Positions 44,874-52,626 of a stretch of 64,000 nucleotides of DNA are shown here, piece after piece. The notes under the pieces are model-generated. The model was not told the DNA's origin, did no database searches, and saw nothing but the letters and a program-made list of their open reading frames with translations. Positions within the stretch are counted from its first letter, which is position 1; every line of letters begins with the position of its first letter. The translations under genes and the position numbers were made by a program. The stretch comes from Sphingopyxis macrogoltabida (GTDB lineage Bacteria > Pseudomonadota > Alphaproteobacteria > Sphingomonadales > Sphingomonadaceae): contig NZ_CP012700.1 in assembly GCF_001307295.1 (NCBI RefSeq), positions 2,669,001-2,733,000 of the forward strand, given 5' to 3'.

Positions 44874-46008
44874 GCTCGGCTTCCTCCTTTCCGAGTTCGG
44901 CCTTCAAGAGGAATGCGTTCCGAGTGGCGATCCTCTGACCCTCTCGCAGGCCCGACCTTATCTGGATACGCCCCGCTGACCTTGCCCCGGTCGTCACCGG
45001 CATTGCCTGGAATCCGCTTGCCATGCGAACGAAGACGACCTGGCGGCCTTCGACCATCTGCACAGCCTCTTCCGGAACGGAAATCGCGGCAACATCGGCC
45101 TCATCCGACGGTCGGATCCGGGCTTGCAAGAACGCGCCCGGACGCAGTTCCGGCACCCCTCCCCGCAGCGCAATGATAGCGGTAGCGCTGCGGCTCTCCG
45201 GATCGAGTGCGGGTGTTACCGAACGCACGCGCCCTCCGATCTCGCGGCCCTGCCCCAATTCGAGCGTGGCCTCATCGCCAGGACTGATCCTTGCCGCATC
45301 ATTGGCGGGTAGCGCCACTTGCACCTGCAACCCACTGGCATTGACGACCTGAAACAGCTCATCGCCAGCAGAGACATAGGCTCCGAGCACGATTTGGGCG
45401 CTTGTGACCTGGCCGGAAATCGGACTGGTCACGGCAAGCGAGCGTCCGTTGCCACCAACGCCTGCGGCGGCGGCAGCCGCCTGCGCCCGCGACAATTCTG
45501 CTCGCGCGACCTGGAGGTTGGCCTGCGCAGCTTCGAGATCCTGCCGCGCCGTCACATTCGCTTCGAACAGCCGGCGCTCACGGTCATAGAGCGCTGACAA
45601 TTCACCCACGCGCGCTCGTGCTGCCGCGACTTGCGATGCAAGAGCGGCGGCATCGGCACTCTCGATACTCGCGATCGTCTCGCCCTTACGGACATAGTCG
45701 CCAAGCGTCTTGTTGACGCTGCGAACAACTCCGGATGCACGCGCGTCGATCCGCGCGCTCGCGTTCGGAGCGGCGGCAACGGTCGCCGGGAACACCAACT
45801 CGGTGGCGGAGCCTGCCTCGACCGTCTCGATATCGATCGACGAGGCTTCGATCTGCTGGTCGCTGATCGGCACGATCCCTTCTGGGGCATCGGCAACCTC
45901 GCTGTGCTCGTCTTCGGAATGGTCCTCGGAATCATTAGGCCAGAAGGCCCAAATGGCGGCAGTCGCGAGAAGAACGACCGCGACGGCTATGAGAATGTTA
46001 CGTTTCAT
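44863..46008 (-). CDS. czcB: CzcB-type membrane fusion protein
   Basis: 381 residues: an N-terminal membrane anchor (ILIAVAVVLLATAAIWAFW), a short acidic/His stretch (DSEDHSEDEHSE), a lipoyl/coiled-coil region (IDARASGVVRSVNKTLGDYVRKGETI, then AALASQVAAARARV...) and β-barrel domains, ending in EEAEHGH. It is the periplasmic adaptor linking CzcA and CzcC. The start MKRNILIA at 46006-46008 lies just past the czcC stop, with GAGG upstream. Confidence 0.93.
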   Translation of the reverse strand: MKRNILIAVAVVLLATAAIWAFWPNDSEDHSEDEHSEVADAPEGIVPISDQQIEASSIDIETVEAGSATELVFPATVAAAPNASARIDARASGVVRSVNKTLGDYVRKGETIASIESADAAALASQVAAARARVGELSALYDRERRLFEANVTARQDLEAAQANLQVARAELSRAQAAAAAAGVGGNGRSLAVTSPISGQVTSAQIVLGAYVSAGDELFQVVNASGLQVQVALPANDAARISPGDEATLELGQGREIGGRVRSVTPALDPESRSATAIIALRGGVPELRPGAFLQARIRPSDEADVAAISVPEEAVQMVEGRQVVFVRMASGFQAMPVTTGARSAGRIQIRSGLREGQRIATRNAFLLKAELGKEEAEHGH

Positions 46009-46019
46009 GGGAATGGACC

Positions 46020-47258
46020 TCACTCTGCAGTGAGCCAGATGAGGCGGGCGGCAAGTACGCCTCGCGTCTCTTCTGCCTGTATCAAGTTTTCACGGATGGC
46101 ATCCCGCGCTTCGGCGGCGGCCAGAACTTCGATCAGTGGAAACCGCCCATTGCGGTATCCAATCTCGACCAGTCGAAGCGCTTCCTCGGCTTGCGGAAGG
46201 CTCGCGCGTGACAAGGTTTCAACCCTTGTCTCGGCAGAACGATAAAGCGTCAGGGTGCGCTCGAATTCCAGTCGATAATCGGCTTCGACAATCGCTTCCT
46301 GTGCCTGCGCAGCACGCGCCTGCGCTTCGGCGGCAGCGATATTGCCTTGATTGCGGTTGCCGAAAGGAAGCGGGATCGTAACGCCGACAATAAAGGCCTG
46401 GTCGTTGCTGCCTTCGAAGCGCCGCACTCCTGCCATGACACTCGGGTCCGGCACACGAAGCGATCGTTCGCGAGCGATCTCAGCCTGCGCGAGTTCGGTG
46501 CGAGCACCGGCCAACCGCAACGGCAGCGGATCAGATGCATCATTCGGAGCGACGGGTGGGCTAATGTCAGGGAAAGAAGACGCGACACGCCAGGGTTCTT
46601 CTGTGGGCACCCACAGCGCAGTGAGGGCCTGGCTCGAAGCAATCTCGTCAGCTTCGGCAGCCTGCAATTGCGCTTCCGCTTCGGCAAGCGATGCCTGGGC
46701 TCGCATGGCCCGTAAAGGAGGCTCTCGCCCGACCTCGACCAGCACGGTTGCGATACGCGCAAGTTCGCGATTGCGCTCGACGATTTCACGCGCGAGTTCG
46801 ACGCGTTGTCCAGCGGCGACTGCCGCAATGTAGCGCTCTCTCACGGCCAGCGCGAGTTCAGCGGTCGACATATCCCGGCGAACCCCAGCAATCCTCGCCG
46901 ATGCTTCCGCGCTTCCGATGCGCGCGCGGCGCTTCCCGCCAAGCTCGATCTGCTGTGCGAAGCCCAGCGTATACTCGCTGGACTGGAGACCGGAAAACGC
47001 TCCGGTTCCCGCGACATTCTCCGCCTCGAAGCTCAGCTCCGGATTGGGTCGCAGCCGCGCCTGCGTGATGGCTGCGCGCGCTGCTTCTTCCTCCGCTAAA
47101 GGCCCGTAGACCCTCGGATTGACAGAGGCTGCGTCTTCCGCGCCTGTACCAACGCCAGCGCGTTCAAGCGCTTCGTCGAGCGTAATCGTGTTTTGTGCCC
47201 ATGTTTGCGAGCCGATGGACGCGGCCATAAGTGCCGCGGCCAGTGCAATGCACCGCAT
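46020..47258 (-). CDS. czcC: CzcC-type outer-membrane efflux protein (TolC family)
   Basis: 412 residues with a signal peptide (LAAALMAASIGSQTWAQ) and two repeats of long helices (ITQARLRPNPELSFEAENVAG, VGVTIPLPFGNRNQGNIAAAEAQ) typical of CzcC/CusC. It forms the outer-membrane channel of the pump. First of the three pump genes, with a 12-base gap to czcB. A His-rich periplasmic protein gene precedes it. Confidence 0.93.
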   Translation of the reverse strand: MRCIALAAALMAASIGSQTWAQNTITLDEALERAGVGTGAEDAASVNPRVYGPLAEEEAARAAITQARLRPNPELSFEAENVAGTGAFSGLQSSEYTLGFAQQIELGGKRRARIGSAEASARIAGVRRDMSTAELALAVRERYIAAVAAGQRVELAREIVERNRELARIATVLVEVGREPPLRAMRAQASLAEAEAQLQAAEADEIASSQALTALWVPTEEPWRVASSFPDISPPVAPNDASDPLPLRLAGARTELAQAEIARERSLRVPDPSVMAGVRRFEGSNDQAFIVGVTIPLPFGNRNQGNIAAAEAQARAAQAQEAIVEADYRLEFERTLTLYRSAETRVETLSRASLPQAEEALRLVEIGYRNGRFPLIEVLAAAEARDAIRENLIQAEETRGVLAARLIWLTAE

Positions 47259-47319
47259 TTCGTATCTCCTGACTGAAACCTGGCGAGCGAGATTGCGCTC
47301 GCCACAAAAAAGGTCTCGG

Positions 47320-47664
47320 TCAGGCCTTCGGGGGCTGTTTGGGTACGGACGGCATGCGCGACGCCAGGGATGCTACACGCAGCGGTCGCTTCAACGTTTC
47401 TCGATGCCAGAAAGCGTTTGATACGAGGTTGCCAACTTCGCTCAAATTGAAACTGCAATTGTGATGGTGGCCACCCGCGTGGTCCTGCCGGGTCTGATCA
47501 TCATCAGGGACGTCGGCATCGAAGTGCTCTGCGCCATGCGCGTAGACATGGTCGGCGGCGTGCGCAAACGTCTCTCCCTGTTCGGCATGCACATCGGGCA
47601 CCATCAGCAGATTGCTGAAAAGGAGCGCGACAAACGCAAGAAAAGGCAAGATAAGACGTCGCAT
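47320..47664 (-). CDS. Small His-rich periplasmic protein at the head of the czc operon
   Basis: 114 residues with a signal peptide (MRRLILPFLAFVALLFSNLL) and a His/Asp-rich centre (HAADHVYAHGAEHFDAD, DHAGGHHHNCSF). Its position directly before czcC resembles CzcI-like proteins of Czc operons, which are small metal-binding periplasmic proteins. The start at 47662-47664 gives the signal peptide; the open frame extends upstream but without similarity. Probable metal binding is inferred from composition. Confidence 0.7.
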   Translation of the reverse strand: MRRLILPFLAFVALLFSNLLMVPDVHAEQGETFAHAADHVYAHGAEHFDADVPDDDQTRQDHAGGHHHNCSFNLSEVGNLVSNAFWHRETLKRPLRVASLASRMPSVPKQPPKA

Positions 47665-47745
47665 TACGGCGCCGCTACTAGGGTTTCGGCGCGCATGGTG
47701 CAAGAAACTATTCTGGCAAGGTTGTTTGGGAGTTTGCTCATGTCG

Positions 47746-48120
47746 TTATCGCCTATGGACCTGGTCAGGTAGCGAGAATATTTCTGCAAGGTCATCCGGG
47801 TACGGCATCGGCGTGAAGGCATTAACGTTGGACCGTCCCGTGTTACCCCAAGGCAGCCTGCCCGTAATATTGCCGAGCGGCGCCAGAACCAGTCGCACGA
47901 ACTGTCCGAGAGCTTCGCCGATCTCCCCTTGTGTGAGAGCAAACCTGAGCATCGCAATATGCGATCGGATATGCTGCCAGAAAAATGCCTGACCGAGGAT
48001 GTGCTCGCGCTCAAGTGCCCTCCACGCCGCGTCACAATTGCCTACCTGTTTTGCCTTTTCGAAAGCGGCTCTTTCGATTTCGATCAACGAGAGGATCTGT
48101 TCCTTTGCCATGATGGTCAT
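47746..48120 (-). CDS. DUF3703 family protein
   Basis: 124 residues. AWRALEREHILGQAFFWQHIRSHIAMLRFAL and GRLPWGNTGRSNVNAFTPMPYPDDLAEIF (each shown in part of the gene) match the DUF3703 pattern. Several His residues (HILGQ, WQHIRSHIAML) could bind metal. Its ATG overlaps the stop of the CDF-like gene (ATGA), so the pair is co-translated. The function of DUF3703 is unknown; it is recurrent next to such transporters. Confidence 0.8.
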   Translation of the reverse strand: MTIMAKEQILSLIEIERAAFEKAKQVGNCDAAWRALEREHILGQAFFWQHIRSHIAMLRFALTQGEIGEALGQFVRLVLAPLGNITGRLPWGNTGRSNVNAFTPMPYPDDLAEIFSLPDQVHRR

Positions 48121-48755
48121 CGGCTTTCCCCTCTTTCTAAATGAAGGCGCTCAGACCTAAGCTCAGACATCGCCTGCCGCGCGATGGCGATGGACGACCG
48201 GAGGAACAAGCCTGCCAGCATGATTGCCACGAGCAAATCCGGCAATGCACTCGCGGTCGCGGCGACAAGAAGGCCCGCGACGATCACGGCGACATTGCCA
48301 ATCGCGTCATTACGCGAACACAGCCAGACCGAGCGGACATTGCTGTCGCCGTCGCGCCATTTGAGCAGGATGATGACGCTTGCAACATTCGCGCCGAGCG
48401 CGAGCAGTGCGACCAAGCTCATGGTCTGCGCTTCGGGCGGCACGCCTTCTGCAAACCGCAACGCTGTCATTCCAAGAACTGTGATGGCGATAAGCGCGAG
48501 CGAGCCGCTTTTGATCAAGGAGGCCATAGCTCTGGTTCGAATGGATGCGCCGATCACAGCCAGGCTAAGGCCATAAGTCGCGGCGTCCCCAGCGAAGTCG
48601 AGGGCATCGGCTTTCAGAGCTTGCGAGCCGGAGGCCATACCGGCCCACATCTCGATAACGAACATGGTCGCATTGATCGCGATCACTATGATCAAGGCCC
48701 GCTTGTAGGCCGGTGACAGCCCATCGAACACTTTCTCTTCGCAGCAGCCTGACAT
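48117..48755 (-). CDS. Short CDF-like cation transporter
   Basis: 212 residues. It begins MSGCCEEKVF (a Cys pair that could take up metal), followed by about six membrane segments. The first site reads DFAGD (DxxxD) and the second is in LCSRNDAIGN, a typical sequence of short MerR-controlled cation transporters. The C-terminal cytoplasmic domain is missing, as in that group. It is divergent from the MerR gene, sharing an operator with a 19-bp promoter spacer, so it is the regulator's direct target. Confidence 0.88.
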   Translation of the reverse strand: MSGCCEEKVFDGLSPAYKRALIIVIAINATMFVIEMWAGMASGSQALKADALDFAGDAATYGLSLAVIGASIRTRAMASLIKSGSLALIAITVLGMTALRFAEGVPPEAQTMSLVALLALGANVASVIILLKWRDGDSNVRSVWLCSRNDAIGNVAVIVAGLLVAATASALPDLLVAIMLAGLFLRSSIAIARQAMSELRSERLHLERGESR

Positions 48756-48789
48756 TGTTCTTTCTTCCCGAGTCGTAATGACAGGCAGC

Positions 48790-48820
48790 TTGATACAAGC
48801 TACAGTGACTGTAGCTTCAA
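48790..48820 (-). promoter_or_regulatory. MerR-type promoter/operator
   Basis: For the leftward genes the -35 box TTGAAG (48815-48820) and the -10 box TATCAA (48790-48795) are 19 bp apart, the overlong spacing used by MerR-family activators. Between them lies a perfect palindrome AAGCTACAG-TGA-CTGTAGCTT (48797-48817). Confidence 0.88.
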
Positions 48821-48838
48821 GCGAGAAATGGTAAGTCT

Positions 48839-49279
48839 ATGAAATCTATATCAATTGGGGAGCTTTCGAAGCGATCCGGCGTGAAGATCACGACGGTACG
48901 CTACTACGAGCGCGTGGGACTAATGACGAAACCCGAGCGCAGCGCCGGCGGGCAGAGAATGTACCGCGAAGATGATGTAAAGCGCATCAGCTTCATTAAG
49001 CATTCTCGCCATTTGGGCTTTTCTCTGGATGCCATTCGCGAGATGCTACAGCTTCAAACCACCCCAGCGATGGATTGTTCTACGGCGAACGAGATCGCTG
49101 AAACGCAGCTTGCGCTTGTCCGACAGCGCATCGCGCAACTCACATCTCTCGAAAAAGAGCTGGAGCGTATCGCCAAAGCTTGCGGCGGTGGGGCCGCAGC
49201 GGATTGCAAGGTTATCGAAGCTCTCGGCGATCACAGCCAATGTGACACCGAGCGGCACGAGAAGGTCGAGGGGCTCTGA
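48839..49279 (+). CDS. MerR-family metal-responsive regulator
   Basis: 146 residues: the N-terminal HTH (ISIGELSKRSGVKITTVRYYERVGL), a dimer helix, and a C-terminal metal loop with C80, C115 and C123 (KACGGGAAADCKV) plus C135. A cysteine at position 80 is characteristic of sensors of divalent ions (ZntR/PbrR/MerR) and not of the copper sensor CueR, which has Ser there. It probably activates the divergent CDF-DUF3703 genes from the 19-bp-spaced promoter. Zn, Cd, Pb, Co and Hg remain possible. Confidence 0.92.
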   Translation: MKSISIGELSKRSGVKITTVRYYERVGLMTKPERSAGGQRMYREDDVKRISFIKHSRHLGFSLDAIREMLQLQTTPAMDCSTANEIAETQLALVRQRIAQLTSLEKELERIAKACGGGAAADCKVIEALGDHSQCDTERHEKVEGL

Positions 49280-49436
49280 GCGCTCGGCAGATCCGACACG
49301 TTCGGCATAAAACGCGATCTCCCAAACCATTGTTCGTCTATTATCTAAAGAAAGACAGGCTCGGGCAGCACCGAAGTAGCCAATCCGATCAACTTGTAGT
49401 TGACGGTTAACGGCCCTCGGGACACGCTAATGGGCG

Positions 49437-49877
49437 ATGGGACGAACGACTTGGCTTTTCCTGATTCTCGGCTCCCTGATTTCGTTTGTCTGGGAAAGCT
49501 ACCAGATGCCGTTCTTTGAACCAGGTAGTTTGACTTCCTACCAACAGACGATCCGTTGTGGGATTGCCAGCCTGGGCGATGGGGTCATCCTGTTGGCAGC
49601 TCATCGCCTAGCCGTTTTCATTGGCGGAGCTGATTGGTGGGCCAGCTCGCGCAAATCTGCATATTTTACCTATTTCGGCTTCGGTCTCGCCGTTGCGGTG
49701 TTGGTAGAACTGATCGCCACATCGTTACCGCCCGATAGTGTCTTCGCGTGGCGATATAGCCGATTGATGCCGATCGACCCTGTTTTAGGCTTGGCGCTCG
49801 TACCGATAGCCATGTGGGTGATTGTTCCCGGAGTGACCCTGGTTCTGGTGCGTTTTACCACAGCCAGGACCGTCTGA
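49437..49877 (+). CDS. Small integral membrane protein, unknown
   Basis: 146 residues with about four hydrophobic segments (LFLILGSLISFVWESY, GIASLGDGVILLAAHRLAVFI, FTYFGFGLAVAVLVELIATSL, VLGLALVPIAMWVIVPGVTLVLV, each shown in part). No family recognised. It lies between the MerR gene and the broken PepSY gene, with which it is convergent. Base composition is lower in GC than the chromosome part. The 157 bases before it show no clear signals. Confidence 0.65.
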   Translation: MGRTTWLFLILGSLISFVWESYQMPFFEPGSLTSYQQTIRCGIASLGDGVILLAAHRLAVFIGGADWWASSRKSAYFTYFGFGLAVAVLVELIATSLPPDSVFAWRYSRLMPIDPVLGLALVPIAMWVIVPGVTLVLVRFTTARTV

Positions 49878-50487
49878 GCCACCATTCGAGCGCCGCAGGT
49901 TTGTCGGCTACCTCTTTCTAACCCGCAGCCTTGGCATTCGGTTTGCAAGGAGAACAAAGCCCGACAGGGCCATGACCGTGCCGCCTATACCAAACAGGAG
50001 CAGCCACCAGCTGTTGATGCGGTCACGCTGGGTCCAATCCATGATGTGCAAGCCCCAGATGAAATCGAACAGGCGCCAGGTATCGCTGCGTGCCGCCCCG
50101 ACTGTACCACTCGAAGCATCGACATAGATGCGTGTGGAAGCCTCGTCCCCGTATGTGACCTGCCAGGCCGGAAAAGGTCCGCGAAATTCTGTCCCCACTG
50201 GCTCGTCAACAAGTCGCGCGGACTCGATCGTCGTTCGAGGTCCAGTCCAGGCGCGCAGGGCAACCGATTTCGCTGTCTCAGCCGAGATTGGCGAGAGTTT
50301 TCGCCCGGTCGCCGGATCGTGCAGGCTAACGCTTCCGTCGATCAGTTGGATCTCTGTTACCGCTTCGCCATCGAGCGAACGCATCGTCACAGCAGCAAGG
50401 TTGCCCTTGTTTGCGACCCAGGCAGGGAGCGGGGCGTGGTCGCGTCCGTCAAGGTGGTGTAATTTCGGCTGTGGCCGTGGGCCATCG

Positions 50488-51702
50488 TCAGGCGGCTTTG
50501 GCGGTGATGTGTAGGGGCTGATTTTCCTCCTCGATCATGGGTTGGTTGAGTTCGGCCATGCCTTCGATCTGCATGTATCGGTGCTGGAGCTGCCACTCGT
50601 CGTTCTGCTCCATCAGCACAGCCCCGACGAGGCGGATGATGCTGTCTTCGTTCGGGAAGATTCCGACGACGTCGGCGCGGCGCTTGACCTCCTTGTTGAG
50701 CCGCTCGAGCGGATTGGTTGAGTGTAACTTCGTGCGGTGCTGGGTGGGGAAGCCGGTGTAGGCGAGCACGTCGGTTTCGGCCTCGTCCATGCAGGCGCCG
50801 AGCTTGGGCCAACGGGTGCGCAACTGGTCGGCGACCTGTCGCCAGACCTGCGTTGCGCTTTTCTGATCGGGCTGCAGGAAGACCTGGCGGATCGCGGCGG
50901 CGACGACAGTGTTCTGGCCCTTGGGCACATAGGACAGGGCATTGCGCATGAAGTGCACCCGGCAGCGCTGCCAGGTGGCGCCCATGACGCGGGTGATCGC
51001 GCCCTTGAGGCCCTCGTGAGCATCGGAGATGACCAGCTTCACGCCGGTAAGACCGCGCCGAACAAGGTCCTTCAGGAAGTCGGACCAGAAGACCTCCGCT
51101 TCCGAGGGGCCGATATGCAGGCCGACGATCTCGCGCCGGCCCTCGGTGTTGACGGCCATGGCGATTATTGCGGCAACGCTGATGATCCGCCCGCCTTCGC
51201 GTACCTTGAGATAGGTGGCATCGAGCCAGAGATACGGCCATTCGCCGGTGAGCGGGCGTTTCAGAAAGGCATGGACGCGCTCGTCAATGTCCTTGCAAAG
51301 CTTGGAGACGGTGGACTTGGAGATGCCGGTCATGCCCATGGCCTGGACGAGTTCATCGACCCGCCGGGTGCTGACCCCGCCGATCCACGCTTCCTGGATC
51401 ACCGCAACCAGCGCTTTCTCGACCATCTTGCGGGGCTCAAGGAAGCCCGGAAAATAGGACCCAGCACGCAGCTTGGGGATTTTCAGGTTCAGCGTGCCTA
51501 CCCGGGTATCCAGCGAACGGTCGCGATAGCCGTTGCGCCAGGTCGCGCGCTCGCTGCTGCGTTCGTGGCGACCCGCGCCGATCAGGCCATCAACGTCGGC
51601 CTCCATGATCAGCTGCAGCACGTTCTCGGCGATGGTGCGCAAAAAATCCGGTTGGCCGCCCTTTGCAGCCAGCTCTTCGATCAGTAATCTGTCCTCGGTC
51701 AT
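50488..51702 (-). CDS. IS256-family (mutator-type) transposase
   Basis: 404 residues. The DDE residues can be placed in LWLDATYLKVREGG, LVISDAHEGLKGAI and NPLERLNKEVKRRADVVGIF. NGYRDRSLDTRVGTLNLKIPKLR and the MKYVPRSxR-like C-terminal order are typical of the family. The ATG at 51700-51702 (MTEDRLLIEE) was chosen; the open frame upstream only crosses the IS end. Length is normal for the family (~400), so it is likely functional. Confidence 0.95.
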   Translation of the reverse strand: MTEDRLLIEELAAKGGQPDFLRTIAENVLQLIMEADVDGLIGAGRHERSSERATWRNGYRDRSLDTRVGTLNLKIPKLRAGSYFPGFLEPRKMVEKALVAVIQEAWIGGVSTRRVDELVQAMGMTGISKSTVSKLCKDIDERVHAFLKRPLTGEWPYLWLDATYLKVREGGRIISVAAIIAMAVNTEGRREIVGLHIGPSEAEVFWSDFLKDLVRRGLTGVKLVISDAHEGLKGAITRVMGATWQRCRVHFMRNALSYVPKGQNTVVAAAIRQVFLQPDQKSATQVWRQVADQLRTRWPKLGACMDEAETDVLAYTGFPTQHRTKLHSTNPLERLNKEVKRRADVVGIFPNEDSIIRLVGAVLMEQNDEWQLQHRYMQIEGMAELNQPMIEEENQPLHITAKAA

Positions 51703-51780
51703 CGGGAACTCCTCTTCGTCACGGTTGAAGTGTGCAAACTCCACCATAACGATGAACCCGGTGGCCACCAGCGACGCCGC

Positions 51781-51812
51781 ATTCCGGGGTGGGGCATGCC
51801 CCACCCCGGAAT
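51781..51812. repeat. Perfect 32-bp palindrome inside the IS256-family element
   Basis: The 16-base half ATTCCGGGGTGGGGCA is followed by its exact reverse complement. It lies between the right terminal repeat and the transposase start, so it could block transcription entering from outside or serve as a protein site. Confidence 0.95.
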
Positions 51813-52081
51813 ACACCATCGCCTACACCGGAAATTACACCACGAGCGCGGACGCTAACCGGGGCGTCGGCAGACAGCGCTTGTGGTTCACGCGAAACGA
51901 CGTGCTCGGAGCGAACCTCCTTGATATCGAGAAACGACATCAAGGCACCGGTTCCCATCCACAATAGAACCTGAAGACCGACCAAAATCGCCAGCCACTT
52001 GTGAATCTTGCTGCCCAGCACATGCAGGCGCAGCTTTACCGAACGCGTCACCAAGCTTCGCTACCCTCCCAGCTTTTACTT

Positions 52082-52600
52082 TCAGTTCCGCGGTGCTCGC
52101 GATGACGAATGGTACTGCACAATTTTCCAGCCCGAAGCATCGTGCGAGAGTACCGATGTCGCAACACCATCACGCTCGAATACGCGCCCATCCTCCAGCT
52201 CGATCCGATACCCGTAAGTTTCATAGCCATAAGCCATATGCCCCATACGCGTCACGGTCAGCGTCGGATCGGAAAAGGTGAAGCTCTTGATCGCATGAAG
52301 CTCGGGGCCGAGATGATGCTCCATATAGTTTGCGAAGCTACCCTCTGCCTTGCCGTTTTCGAAAATTGCGGACGATTCCGCGAAGAGCGCGGACATCGCG
52401 TCGGCATCGCGTGCTTCCAGGGCAGTGCGATAGGCCTTCAGCACATCTTCCGCTCCCGCAACATCGTCGACAGAAGCGTCCATGGCTTGCATCGGGTGGC
52501 CTGCATGGGATGAATGATCCATCTGCTGCGCCGATGCAGCCGTTGGCATCAGCGCAAGTGCGAGCGCGGTCGATACGATCCGTGTGACAGCCTTGTTCAT
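52082..52600 (-). CDS. Periplasmic NTF2/SnoaL-like protein of the copper operon
   Basis: 172 residues: a signal peptide (ALALALMPTAASAQ), a His/Met stretch (QQMDHSSHAGHPMQAMD) and then a nuclear-transport-factor-2-like fold (VLKAYRTALEARDADAMSALFAESSAIFENG... WKIVQYHSSSR). The N-terminal stretch could bind copper like the MDH repeats of CopA and CopB. It is read with copB (26-base gap) and precedes the interrupted PepSY gene. No catalytic role is evident. Confidence 0.78.
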   Translation of the reverse strand: MNKAVTRIVSTALALALMPTAASAQQMDHSSHAGHPMQAMDASVDDVAGAEDVLKAYRTALEARDADAMSALFAESSAIFENGKAEGSFANYMEHHLGPELHAIKSFTFSDPTLTVTRMGHMAYGYETYGYRIELEDGRVFERDGVATSVLSHDASGWKIVQYHSSSRAPRN

Positions 52601-52626
52601 TTTTCTTGTATTCCTTCTCTATACAT

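Larger units (their letters stand above)
50438..51859 (-). mobile_element. IS256-family insertion sequence
   Basis: 1422 bp with 29-bp imperfect terminal inverted repeats. The left end reads GGTCGCGTCCG (50438-50448) and the right end, on the reverse strand, GTTAGCGTCCG; both continue, after a variable 5 bases, into GTGGTGTAATTTC. An 8-bp target duplication CGGGGCGT flanks it at 50430-50437 and 51860-51867. The GTCCGT...GTGTAA pattern resembles the ends of IS256 itself. It carries one transposase gene and, near its right end, a perfect 32-bp palindrome. Confidence 0.92.
49908..52054 (-). pseudogene. PepSY-domain membrane protein gene, interrupted by an IS256-family element
   Basis: The 5' part (52054-51860) encodes residues 1-65, with a membrane segment (WLAILVGLQVLLWMGTGALM). 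The 3' part (50429-49908) continues in the same frame with LPAWVANKGNLAAV, PepSY-like repeats (GEAVTEIQLIDGSVSLHDPA, YVDASSGTVGAARSD) and a second membrane segment (LLLFGIGGTVMALSGFVLLA). Removing the insertion and one copy of the 8-bp target duplication restores an open frame of 238 codons. PepSY proteins often sit at the end of copper/iron loci and may act in metal reduction or as sensors. It is the last gene of the copA-copB unit. Confidence 0.88.
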
